Of a stretch of 64,000 nt of DNA, positions 26,502 to 35,833 are shown in pieces. The stretch comes from an uncultured Clostridia bacterium. GTDB lineage: Bacteria; Bacillota; Clostridia; Oscillospirales; Ruminococcaceae. The stretch covers positions 1 through 64,000 of the forward strand of contig CAMCPM010000006.1 in the NCBI GenBank assembly GCA_945876755.1, read 5' to 3'. Both the position numbers and the translations under genes were made by a program. Each line of letters starts with the position of its first letter. The first letter of the stretch is position 1. The notes below the pieces were generated by a model. That model searched no databases, was not told the origin of the DNA, and worked only from the letters and a program-made list of their open reading frames with translations.

Positions 26502-27517
26502 AAAGTTCAAGGAGCGCATTGACGGCAATTCTGACATTAGCGGCGGTACTGACAGTTCTTGTGGTCGGCGTTGCGGCAGGAAGCGTTTTTGTACCACCGG
26601 TGCAGGTGATAAAAATATTCGGACATAAGCTTTTTGGAACATCTATTGAGGGCGTTTCGGAAGCCTATGTCAGCATCATATGGGAGATACGTTTTCCAAG
26701 AGTCGTAATGGGATTCCTCACAGGTGCGGCACTTTCCGCCTGCGGTACTGTTGTACAATCCGTGCTGAGAAATCCGCTTGCTTCGCCCTTTACCCTCGGC
26801 GTTTCAAGCGGCGCTTCTCTGGGCGCAGGAATAGTCATTGCCGCCGAGCTTTCATTTCTCGGCAGCTTTACCCTACCCATGGCAGGACTTGTTTCGGGAA
26901 TAGTGACAATGTTCCTTATGGTAGCCTTTGCTTCAAAAATAGACCGCACACTTCAAGGCAGTACGATAGTGCTTACAGGTATGGTGCTGTCGCTGTTTGT
27001 AAACGGTATAGTTTCGCTGATGGCAAACGCCAAAAACGAGAAATACAAGCAGATAATGAAATGGCAGACGGGAAGCTTTTCGGGGCGCAAGTGGGATTAT
27101 GTGATAATGCTTGCGGTCGTTCTTGCAGTTTGTTTTGTGTTTTTTATACTCCGAAGCCGTGAGCTTGATTTGCTTACCTTTGGTGACGAGCAGGCAGGTG
27201 CGTCAGGTCTGAACACAAAACGCGAGAAAACCGCAATGCTTCTGGTTACAGCAGTGCTGTCGGGAACAGCAGTTGCATTTTCGGGAGTGATAGGTTTTGT
27301 TGACCTTATCTCGCCCCACATTGCAAGACGTATTTTCGGCGCAAAGCATAAGCTTCTGCTGCCTATGTCGGCGGTCCTGGGCGGAATTTTTATGGTACTC
27401 TGCGACCTTGCCGCACGAACAGTCATCTCCCCCAACGAGCTTTCTGTGGGCGTCGTGACCTCGCTGATAGGCGCTCCGTTTTTTGCGTGGGTGTTTTTCA
27501 GCAAAAGGAAGAAATAG
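26498..27517 (+). CDS. FecCD/BtuC-type ABC permease
   Basis: A 339-residue permease with about ten helices. Family marks include GAALSACGTVVQSVLRNPLA near residue 70, FTLGVSSGAS near 95 and the ATPase-coupling GFVDLISPHIAR near 265. It overlaps the binding-protein gene (ATGA) and is the last gene under the cobalamin riboswitch; an intrinsic terminator follows at 27541. With the ATPase encoded at 24.2 kb it should form a BtuCDF-like importer. Confidence 0.93.
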   Translation: MKSSRSALTAILTLAAVLTVLVVGVAAGSVFVPPVQVIKIFGHKLFGTSIEGVSEAYVSIIWEIRFPRVVMGFLTGAALSACGTVVQSVLRNPLASPFTLGVSSGASLGAGIVIAAELSFLGSFTLPMAGLVSGIVTMFLMVAFASKIDRTLQGSTIVLTGMVLSLFVNGIVSLMANAKNEKYKQIMKWQTGSFSGRKWDYVIMLAVVLAVCFVFFILRSRELDLLTFGDEQAGASGLNTKREKTAMLLVTAVLSGTAVAFSGVIGFVDLISPHIARRIFGAKHKLLLPMSAVLGGIFMVLCDLAARTVISPNELSVGVVTSLIGAPFFAWVFFSKRKK

Positions 27518-27540
27518 ATTTACACTAAAAAATTTTACCG

Positions 27541-27575
27541 GAGCGTATCCACCTTATCGTGATGCGCTCTTTTTT
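27541..27575 (+). terminator. Terminator after the cobalamin permease
   Basis: 9-bp stem GAGCGTATC (27541-27549) with GATGCGCTC (27561-27569), then six T. Confidence 0.85.
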
Positions 27576-27603
27576 AATAATTCTTGTACCTTTCCGCAGG
27601 TAC

Positions 27604-27632
27604 TTGATTATTTTTTACCAATGTGGTATAAT
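27604..27632 (+). promoter_or_regulatory. Promoter of sufC-sufB
   Basis: TTGATT at 27604-27609, 17-bp spacer, TATAAT at 27627-27632. The transcript would have a 180-nt leader that includes the palindromic repeat at 27691-27792. Confidence 0.7.
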
Positions 27633-27690
27633 AATATTCGGCATTTTGCAGCAAAATATTATCTGTATACTGTTTGACAAAATGCAGCTA

Positions 27691-27792
27691 ATACTAAGAA
27701 CCAATAAAAGTATAGACAAAAAATCCGCACAAAATCCATATATGCAAGATTTTGCTTGATTTTTTGTATGCTTTTTAATCGGTTATTAGTAT
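27691..27792 (-). repeat. Palindromic intergenic repeat, copy 1 (inverted orientation)
   Basis: About 102 bp that can fold on itself. The ends are ATACTAAGAACC and GGTTATTAGTAT, the core arms ACAAAAAAT (27716-27724) and ATTTTTTGT (27759-27767), and the loop CCATATATGC (27736-27745). The loop is the reverse complement of that in the copies at 36.8 and 61.0 kb. It lies in the sufC leader, 25 bp before the ATG. Confidence 0.85.
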
Positions 27793-27817
27793 AAATAAAG
27801 AAAGAGGAAATTCAAAT

Positions 27818-28555
27818 ATGCTGGAGCTTAAAGATATTCGCTGGAAGCTTCCCGAAGGTGAGGAAATTTTAAAGGGCATCAACCTTACTATCCCCGACGG
27901 AAAGCTTACGGTTATCACAGGTCCTAACGGCGGAGGAAAAACCTCCCTCGCCAAAATAATTGCCGGACTTTACGACCCTGCCGACGGAAAAATAATTCTC
28001 GACGGCGAGGATATTACCGAATGGGATATTACAAAACGTGCCAAGGGCGGAATCGCCTATGCATTTCAGCAGCCTGTCCGCTTTAAAGGACTGACCGTCC
28101 GTGACCTGCTTGAAATGTCCGCCGAGTGCAGACTTAAAGAAGAAAAAGTGTGTGAGCTTCTCGGCGAGGTAGGTCTTTGCGCAAGAGAATATATGGACCG
28201 CGAGGCAGACGCAAGCCTTTCGGGCGGTGAAAGCAAGCGTATAGAGATAGCTACCGTGCTTGCACGCAAGAACGCTAAAATGCTTGTATTTGACGAGCCC
28301 GAAGCAGGCATCGACCTTTGGAGCTTCACCAACCTTATCGAAGCCTTCCAGCGGTTGAAAAACGAAAGCGGACGTTCCCTGCTGGTCATTTCCCATCAGG
28401 AAAGAATTATGGAAATTGCCGACTATATCGTCGTTATTTCAGACGGCAAGGTCAAAGCTGAAGGCAGCAGAGAAGTTATCCTTCCGCAGCTTCTCAGCGA
28501 AAACGGGGCAGCGCATAAATGTCCCCTCGGCAAGTCTGTGAAGGAGGAATTCTGA
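27818..28555 (+). CDS. sufC: Fe-S cluster assembly ATPase SufC
   Basis: Cytoplasmic ABC-type ATPase that drives the SufB scaffold. The 245 residues carry Walker A GPNGGGKTS near residue 35, signature LSGGESKRIEIATV near 134, Walker B LVFDEPEAGIDLWS near 156, and H-loop ISHQE near 193. The Asp-Leu-Trp-Ser after Walker B is SufC-like. It is followed after one base by sufB, and no sufD, sufS, sufU or sufE is near, so the operon is the minimal two-gene type. AAAGAGG precedes the ATG at a slightly long distance. Confidence 0.93.
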   Translation: MLELKDIRWKLPEGEEILKGINLTIPDGKLTVITGPNGGGKTSLAKIIAGLYDPADGKIILDGEDITEWDITKRAKGGIAYAFQQPVRFKGLTVRDLLEMSAECRLKEEKVCELLGEVGLCAREYMDREADASLSGGESKRIEIATVLARKNAKMLVFDEPEAGIDLWSFTNLIEAFQRLKNESGRSLLVISHQERIMEIADYIVVISDGKVKAEGSREVILPQLLSENGAAHKCPLGKSVKEEF

Positions 28556-28556
28556 T

Positions 28557-29477
28557 ATGGACGAAATCACAAGCAAGCTTCTCGGCATCGTTTCCGATTG
28601 GGACAGCTCTGCGTTTAAGGGAGCTTATAATATCCGTGAAAACAGCGGCTGCGCAGGCAGACAGAATTCGGAAAACATTAAAATAGAAAACAAGCAGGAT
28701 AACCCGGGAATAGTTATCCGTATCGGCTCGGGCGCACAAAAAGAGACTGTTTATATCCCTGCCTGTGTAACTCACGGCGGCGTGAACGACCTGGTTTACA
28801 ATGATTTCTATGTTGAGGACGGCGCAGACGTTATTATCGTGGCAGGCTGCGGAGTACACTCCGACGACGAGGAGGAAGCCCGTCACAATGGTATCCACCG
28901 CTTCTTTGTGGGCAAAAATGCCCGTGTGCTTTATAAAGAAAAGCATATTGGTACAGGCAGCGGAAGCGGCGCAAAGCGTATCGACCCTGTCACCGACCTT
29001 ACAATGGACGAAAATTCCTATGTTGAGATGGATACCCTCCAGATAAGCGGCGTAACAAGCACTAACCGCCTTACTACCGCAAAGCTGGGCGCAGGCGCAA
29101 AGCTTGTTATCAGGGAAAGACTTTTAACCGATAATGACGAAACTGCAAAGTCGGATTTCAGCGTTACTCTGGACGGCGAAGATTCAGGCGTTGACCTTGT
29201 TTCACGTTCGGTTGCAAAGGGTAATTCCTATCAGGAGTACCACTCGGTAATCAAGGGCAACTGCCGCTGTACCGGACATTCTGCCTGCGATGCAATTCTT
29301 GCAGGCAACGGCAGAGTAAACGCGACCCCCGAGCTTTACGCAGGAAACATAGACGCATCGCTTATCCATGAAGCGGCAATAGGGAAAATTGCAGGAGAGC
29401 AGATAATAAAGCTTCGTACCCTTGGACTTACCGAAGAAGAAGCCGAGCAGAAAATTATTGACGGCTTCCTGAAATAA
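28557..29477 (+). CDS. sufB: Fe-S cluster assembly scaffold, short SufB/SufD type
   Basis: Scaffold on which Fe-S clusters are built, working with SufC. At 306 residues it is much shorter than E. coli SufB (about 495) or SufD (about 420) because the N-terminal extension is missing. The beta-helix core and the C-terminal motif SLIHEAAIGKIAGEQI near residue 272 are clear. Candidate ligand residues include Cys in GHSACDAIL near residue 243 and the His of the C-terminal motif. A single paralogue would have to form a homodimer in place of SufBD. It is the last gene of the pair, and a terminator lies 115 bp downstream. Confidence 0.9.
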   Translation: MDEITSKLLGIVSDWDSSAFKGAYNIRENSGCAGRQNSENIKIENKQDNPGIVIRIGSGAQKETVYIPACVTHGGVNDLVYNDFYVEDGADVIIVAGCGVHSDDEEEARHNGIHRFFVGKNARVLYKEKHIGTGSGSGAKRIDPVTDLTMDENSYVEMDTLQISGVTSTNRLTTAKLGAGAKLVIRERLLTDNDETAKSDFSVTLDGEDSGVDLVSRSVAKGNSYQEYHSVIKGNCRCTGHSACDAILAGNGRVNATPELYAGNIDASLIHEAAIGKIAGEQIIKLRTLGLTEEEAEQKIIDGFLK

Positions 29478-29590
29478 ATATAAGTCACCACTTTGATAAT
29501 TTTTTCATTTGAAGTTTAGAAACGTTAGCATGAGATAAACAAGAATTTGCAGGCTCAGCCTGAAAATTCTAATTTCCCTAAGATATAAAA

Positions 29591-29627
29591 ATAACCTGAG
29601 AAGCAACAACTTCTCAGGTTATTTTTT
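29591..29627. terminator. Bidirectional terminator between sufB and the P-type-ATPase-like gene
   Basis: 12-bp stem ATAACCTGAGAA with TTCTCAGGTTAT around an 8-base loop (29603-29610), T run on plus and A run on the other side. The remaining 29478-29590 shows nothing else recognisable. Confidence 0.9.
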
Positions 29628-29642
29628 CTTTAATTGAAATTA

Positions 29643-32420
29643 TCAGTTTTTCCGTATGAGCTGGAACACCATCAGCACCGCCGTGAAAATGAAATTATAC
29701 ATCATAAGCATTGATACCGAAAGCTCCTGATAGCTTCTCAGAACCACCATAACAAGACATATCAGTATTCCCAGCAGCATTGCGACCGCCTGCAAACCGA
29801 TACCGACTCCGATAGTTGTTTTCATGTAGCGGCAGCTAAGAATAAGCGACGAGAACGCCGCAAATCTTCCCGAGCAGGCAAGAGTAGCCTTTTGCTTCAC
29901 CTGATAAGCCGTGACCTCGGCAAACTGCTCATGAACACGGAACGGCACAAGCTTTAAATATTCGGGAGAAATTTCAAACATCTCGGAAAGACGGTTTATT
30001 GACACCAGCGAATCCACCGAACGTATCATAACATAAATACCATTTTTCTGCAAATCCCGAAGCGCCTGACGAACTTCCATCGTTGGTGTTGTCTCCACAA
30101 GGAACATCGCCGACAGCTCGCCGGAAATTGAAAGATAAACCGCACATCTGCCGTTCTCGGTGTACTCCTTTTCCTTGTTCAGCGGAGGCATACCTTCAAT
30201 ACTGTGATTTACCATAAGCTCTCTGTTGCCGAGCAGTACACGCTTGTTGTTTATCCAGCCGCAAAGTCCCATAGAATCCTCGTAAATGTAGCTTTCTACA
30301 GGGTTAAGAAGCTCGGTTTTGCCTGCAATAATGTCATAGAACATATTCTTGAGAATACTTCCCGCCTGAGTCGTAAGGCTTGCCGCCTCAACGATAGCCT
30401 CGTCAATTCTCGTGTCCGAGAACACCTTTATCGCCGCAAGCTTAACGCTTCCCTGAGGGAAAAGCTGCTCCGCGTCTATAAGCACACTGTTTGTATCAGC
30501 AAATTCCTCAACGCAGTCATACCCCAGCACAACGCCCTGCATTTCGGCATTTTTCTTTGAAGCGCGCAGCATAGGAAGATTGACGACAAGCATCATTGAA
30601 AATCCGGTACATATCGCAATTACTCCGACAAATACCGAAATACCGATATAGACCGAGGACGAACCATGGTCTGTCCTGCCGAGAACACCTGCAATAACTC
30701 CTATTACGACCGCAGCCGCCATTACAATAGGAGTAAATACACGGCAAAATCTGTCCGTGCTGTCGCTTGAATAGGACGTTTTAAGGAATTCCGAAAGGAA
30801 CTCGGTTTTTTTCATAGCCGCCAGACGTGGGAAATCACTCAGCGCTCCCCTTGTAAAATTCTGAGCCGTTTCCTCATCGGTAACAGGAAATACAGCGTAC
30901 TTATCTCCGCTGCCCGAAACAAACTTAAAGCTTCTCTGTGTACGGTTTACAATAAAGAGCTTTCCAAGAGTATTGAACAGCAGCGAGGCGATCGCCACAG
31001 GAACATATATGTGTACAAAGCTGCCCCTGATAAGGTTGCCGTTTGCGAACATTATCATAGTCGAAGCAATCGAAGCCACGATTGAAACTGCGCAAAGGCT
31101 GTCGCAGTCTGCTTTAAGTGAGACCAGCTTTGAAAGTCCGCAGGAAATTACCGTATAGCTTGAAAAAGCCGCAAGCAGACCGAGAATTGCATTTACGAAA
31201 AGATATGTATTTGTCTGACTGCGCTTGTTGAGCAAGTCCATAAGCGGAAGTCCCTGCGAATCGTTTGCAATAGCAATGTAAAGGCTTCCCGCAAGACAGA
31301 TGATAAGCACAAAAAGTCTCAGCAGCAAACTTCCTTTAAGCTGTGCAATATCGTGCGCAATTGAAGGAGCGTCGTTAAAGCTTTCAAAATCGTCGATAAC
31401 AACAGGCTGCCCCTCGTTGTCAGCATCCTCCTCCGATACATCCTCTTCCTCGCCCACAAGAACAAAATCCTTGATTTTCTTGCTTCTGCGCTCTTTCAGC
31501 GCATTTATTTTATCCTGCTCGCTGCTTTCACTGTCCACAGGAAACTGAGCAGTATCAGGCATGATCTTATCATCAAGATCAAGGTCAATATCCGAAATTG
31601 ATTTTCTTTCAATGGGCGCAACGTGCTGAGTACGGGAAATACGCTCTTTTTTTGCTTTCAGCATACCGTCCATCAGTTCGGTATTTCCCGAAATACCGCC
31701 CTCTGCGTCATCATCCGCCTTAGGGATAAGCCTTGTAAAAAATTCCGTAATACTTCTGTGCTGAGTATTCTCATTTTTAACAGGCTTCTTTTTGACATCC
31801 GCATATTCATTAAGAATATCGTCAATGCTGTGTTCCTCTATTGAGGAATACTTTTCAAACGGGTCCGAAGACGCCTTCTGCGGCTCGGAAACGCTCTGAA
31901 CGGGAGCTTCGGATACTTTCTGCTCTTCAGACTCCTTAGCATTTTTTCTGCCGAAAAGCGAAGCAATCCCCGACTTTATCCCCGGCTCGTCCGAATCTCT
32001 GCCGAATATACCCTGCTTTGAATTCTCCTCCCCGACAGTTTCATAAAGTCCCGTCTGTTCAAATTTTTCCGAAAAAGAACGGTCAGGCTTCGGAGCAGGA
32101 ACATACGGCTCATGCGCTTCTCTTTCCTTCACAGCAGTTACCGCCGAAGAAAGCTTTGCATATTTCTGTGAAAAGCCGTCATCACCGTCATCATCGTCCG
32201 ACAACTCTGCCTTTTCTTCCGTGACCAAATCCTGAGGAACGTTTTCATTATCGTTATGTACAACAGCTTCCGCCGAATATTCAGAGTCAAAACCGCCGAT
32301 TATATCATCAATATTTATTTCAGAGTCAGGCTTTCCGTCACTTCCGGAGCCTACGGAATATTCTTCGAGAATATCGTCAACCGAGTATTTTCCGTCAGCC
32401 AAATCCAACTCTCCCTTCAT
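29643..32420 (-). CDS. P-type-ATPase-like membrane protein lacking catalytic motifs, with long acidic tail
   Basis: A 925-residue protein. Residues 1-360 are acidic and disordered, with repeated DDI motifs: YSVDDILEEY (12-21), INIDDIIGGF (35-44), HSIDDILNEY (197-206). Helices follow near 365-385, 405-430, 440-460, 468-490, 563-582, 588-615 and two at 870-925. Residues 612-850 resemble the phosphorylation and nucleotide domains of metal P-type ATPases: NLPMLRASKKNAEMQGVVL, then VLIDAEQL where DKTGT is expected (Asp649 kept, KTGT lost), VLLGNRELM, and IRSVD (799-803) where TGDN is expected. The TGES and GDGxND motifs are not seen. It should not be a working pump. The ATG lacks a ribosome site; a TTG six codons later (32402) has AAGGGAG at 8 bases. 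rlmB is 15 bp upstream. Confidence 0.8.
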   Translation of the reverse strand: MKGELDLADGKYSVDDILEEYSVGSGSDGKPDSEINIDDIIGGFDSEYSAEAVVHNDNENVPQDLVTEEKAELSDDDDGDDGFSQKYAKLSSAVTAVKEREAHEPYVPAPKPDRSFSEKFEQTGLYETVGEENSKQGIFGRDSDEPGIKSGIASLFGRKNAKESEEQKVSEAPVQSVSEPQKASSDPFEKYSSIEEHSIDDILNEYADVKKKPVKNENTQHRSITEFFTRLIPKADDDAEGGISGNTELMDGMLKAKKERISRTQHVAPIERKSISDIDLDLDDKIMPDTAQFPVDSESSEQDKINALKERRSKKIKDFVLVGEEEDVSEEDADNEGQPVVIDDFESFNDAPSIAHDIAQLKGSLLLRLFVLIICLAGSLYIAIANDSQGLPLMDLLNKRSQTNTYLFVNAILGLLAAFSSYTVISCGLSKLVSLKADCDSLCAVSIVASIASTMIMFANGNLIRGSFVHIYVPVAIASLLFNTLGKLFIVNRTQRSFKFVSGSGDKYAVFPVTDEETAQNFTRGALSDFPRLAAMKKTEFLSEFLKTSYSSDSTDRFCRVFTPIVMAAAVVIGVIAGVLGRTDHGSSSVYIGISVFVGVIAICTGFSMMLVVNLPMLRASKKNAEMQGVVLGYDCVEEFADTNSVLIDAEQLFPQGSVKLAAIKVFSDTRIDEAIVEAASLTTQAGSILKNMFYDIIAGKTELLNPVESYIYEDSMGLCGWINNKRVLLGNRELMVNHSIEGMPPLNKEKEYTENGRCAVYLSISGELSAMFLVETTPTMEVRQALRDLQKNGIYVMIRSVDSLVSINRLSEMFEISPEYLKLVPFRVHEQFAEVTAYQVKQKATLACSGRFAAFSSLILSCRYMKTTIGVGIGLQAVAMLLGILICLVMVVLRSYQELSVSMLMMYNFIFTAVLMVFQLIRKN

Positions 32421-32435
32421 TTATTTTGCACTGCG

Positions 32436-33275
32436 CTATTTTGCATTATGCCGTTGTCGTACAGCTTCATACATAAAAATTCCTGCTGCGACCGAAGCGT
32501 TAAGCGAGGTGATTTTTCCGAACATAGGCAGCTTCAGCAGGAAGTCACACTTTTCACGAACAAGCCTGCCCATTCCGAAGCCCTCGGAACCGATAACAAG
32601 ACCCACGCTTCCGGTAAGATCCGAAGAGGTGTAATCCTCACCGCTTGCGTCAGTGCCGTATATCCATACGCCATTTTCTTTCAGAGTATCAATAGCCGCA
32701 GGAATGTTTGCGACTCTCGCCACAGGAAGCCAGCTTGCAGCTCCTGCCGAGGTCTTATAAACCGTCTCATTAAGAGAAGCGCTTCTGCGTTTTGGAATAA
32801 TGATACCGTCTGCGCCAGCCGACTCAGCAGTACGGATAATAGCGCCAAGATTGTGAGGGTCCTCAATTTCATCGCAGATTATTATAAACGGCTTTGTACC
32901 TTTTTCCGCCGAAACAGCGAGAATATCCTCAACAGTAACATATTCCGCACAAGCGCCGCTTGCAATGACCCCCTGATGGGAAGCACCGTCAGCCATTGCC
33001 GAAAGCTTAGTATCGGAAACCTGCTTTACAACGATACCCTTTTCCTTAGCCATACGGCAAATCAGCCCAAGACTTCCTCCGCCCTCGCTGTTAACAAAAA
33101 TCGTGTTAATGGTTTTATCGGCTTTAAGAGCCTCAATAACGGGATTTCTCCCGATAATAAGACCTGCTCCGCCATTGTCGTCATCGTTATTTTCAAAACG
33201 CTCACGGCCTTTGCGGCGGTAATTTTCATTTTTGCCGCTGTATTCCCTGCGCTGTTTTTTATCATTGTATGGCAT
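32436..33275 (-). CDS. rlmB: SpoU/TrmH-family RNA 2'-O-methyltransferase (RlmB-like)
   Basis: SAM-dependent methyltransferase of 279 residues, most like the enzyme that methylates Gm2251 of 23S rRNA. The N-terminus is a basic, Arg/Lys/Asn-rich tail (residues 1-40), followed by an L30e-like RNA-binding domain (LIIGRNPVIEALKADKTI). The C-terminal SPOUT knot holds motif 1 (DEIEDPHNLGAIIRTAES), motif 2 (GLVIGSEGFGM) and motif 3 (LNASVAAGIFMYE). The exact RNA target is inferred from family. It is followed 15 bp later by the P-type-ATPase-like gene. Confidence 0.92.
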   Translation of the reverse strand: MPYNDKKQRREYSGKNENYRRKGRERFENNDDDNGGAGLIIGRNPVIEALKADKTINTIFVNSEGGGSLGLICRMAKEKGIVVKQVSDTKLSAMADGASHQGVIASGACAEYVTVEDILAVSAEKGTKPFIIICDEIEDPHNLGAIIRTAESAGADGIIIPKRRSASLNETVYKTSAGAASWLPVARVANIPAAIDTLKENGVWIYGTDASGEDYTSSDLTGSVGLVIGSEGFGMGRLVREKCDFLLKLPMFGKITSLNASVAAGIFMYEAVRQRHNAK

Positions 33276-33364
33276 AAAGACCTCCGAACATACGAATAAA
33301 ATTATTCACATTACATTATAGCACATTTCGTCGGAAAATACAATGATTTTGCTGAATTTTTTTA

Positions 33365-33619
33365 TTACAGGAAAACGATAAGGCAAAGTACCAGCAGCAT
33401 AAGAACAATTACCGCGGCAGCTGAAAGCTTCAGCGCAAGTGAAACCTCGCTTTTTCTTTTTACAGGAACGATTTTCCCAATATATTCCCGTGCCTCCTCG
33501 TTGATAATATCAGCAGGAATACCGCTTTTATCCGTCCTAACATAAAGCACCGCCTTTTCAAAGAACTCGTGGTCAGTGCTTGTAATTTCCACAACTCTTT
33601 TGTTAACACCTTTTATCAT
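33365..33619 (-). CDS. Small tail-anchored membrane protein, unknown function
   Basis: An 84-residue protein. Residues 1-58 are mixed charge (MIKGVNKRVVEITSTDHEFF at the start) and residues 60-84 are one hydrophobic helix at the very C-terminus (ALKLSAAAVIVLMLLVLCLI), so it is probably tail-anchored with the N-terminus in the cytoplasm. ATG at 33619 follows AAAAGGA at about 10 bases; an upstream extension of the frame covers the DnaA-box-like cluster and is not credible. I know no characterised homologue. It lies 89 bp upstream of rlmB on the same strand. Confidence 0.75.
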   Translation of the reverse strand: MIKGVNKRVVEITSTDHEFFEKAVLYVRTDKSGIPADIINEEAREYIGKIVPVKRKSEVSLALKLSAAAVIVLMLLVLCLIVFL

Positions 33620-33647
33620 AATCAAAAATCCTTTTCGGCAGTTTAAC

Positions 33648-33851
33648 TTTCCACTGTTTTTCAACATTTTCTTAAATTCCGTTTTGCCTTTATTATAGGC
33701 ATTTTGCGGTAAAAATATACCATTTGTAAATAAATCCTGTGGAAAACGATGTTGAAAGTCTAAACATTTCACGAAAAGTGTTGAAAACTCGGTGGAAAAA
33801 GTGAAAAAGTACGATTTTTCAACATTTTTTCTTCCACAAGGATGTTGAAAA
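33648..33851. other. Cluster of DnaA-box-like 9-mers
   Basis: Non-coding DNA with at least eight related sites in both orientations. TTTCAACA types end at 33666 and 33824. TGTGGAAAA lies at 33738-33746, which read on minus is TTTTCCACA and fits the relaxed DnaA box TTWTNCACA. TGTTGAAAG is at 33750, TGTTGAAAA at 33779 and 33843, GGTGGAAAA at 33791, and TTCCACA near 33832. It lies between the small membrane protein and pyrG. No dnaA or dnaN gene is nearby. Confidence 0.55.
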
Positions 33852-33906
33852 CGGCTTTACGGAGGGTATTATACATTTTTCAGGAGCAAAATATACATCA
33901 ATTGTC

Positions 33907-33955
33907 AAAAAAATCCGTATGTTTTAAGCCAAATCAAGCAAAACATACGGATTTT
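33907..33955 (-). terminator. Terminator of pyrG
   Basis: Perfect 16-bp inverted repeat, AAAATCCGTATGTTTT (33910-33925) and its complement (33940-33955), with seven T following on the minus strand, 15 bp past the pyrG stop. Confidence 0.9.
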
Positions 33956-33969
33956 GATATTGTTAAATA

Positions 33970-35610
<1,641 letters not shown>

Positions 35611-35612
35611 TT

Positions 35613-35641
35613 ATTATACCTTTTTCCGCACAAAAAAGCAA
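35613..35641 (-). promoter_or_regulatory. Promoter of pyrG
   Basis: On minus, TTGCTT (35641-35636), 17-bp spacer, TATAAT (35618-35613), 42 bp before the start codon. Confidence 0.7.
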
Positions 35642-35743
35642 GCCATTTTTCATAATTCAACATATTGAACAAAACAACGCCGCATTAATCTAATAAGCGT
35701 ATATATTTACAGAACAAGCAAATAAAAAATATTGAAAATTCTA

Positions 35744-35772
35744 TTGAAATTGGAAATAAAATAGTGTATAAT
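35744..35772 (+). promoter_or_regulatory. Promoter of the DHH phosphoesterase gene
   Basis: TTGAAA (35744-35749), 17-bp spacer, TATAAT (35767-35772), 62 bp before the start. The rest of 35642-35833 is AT-rich with nothing else clear. Confidence 0.75.
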
Positions 35773-35833
35773 GTTAATATATCGTGCGAATACGATTTCG
35801 CAGCCACATAAATAACGTTAGGAGCTGTTTTTA

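Noticed and set aside
29643-32420. Working copper or cation P-type ATPase
   Set aside because: DKTGT and TGDN are replaced and TGES and GDGxND are not found; no metal-binding CPC or N-terminal metal domain is present.
32256-33299. 347-codon plus-strand frame opposite rlmB
   Set aside because: Antisense to rlmB with its SPOUT motifs; composition is not protein-like.
33648-33851. The chromosomal origin itself
   Set aside because: No dnaA, dnaN, recF, gyrB or rpmH genes are nearby and most boxes deviate from TTATCCACA; kept only as a DnaA-box-like cluster.
33907-33955. Fourth copy of the palindromic repeat family
   Set aside because: It is a simple 16-bp terminator stem after pyrG and lacks the ACAAAAAAT arms and GCRTATATGG loop.
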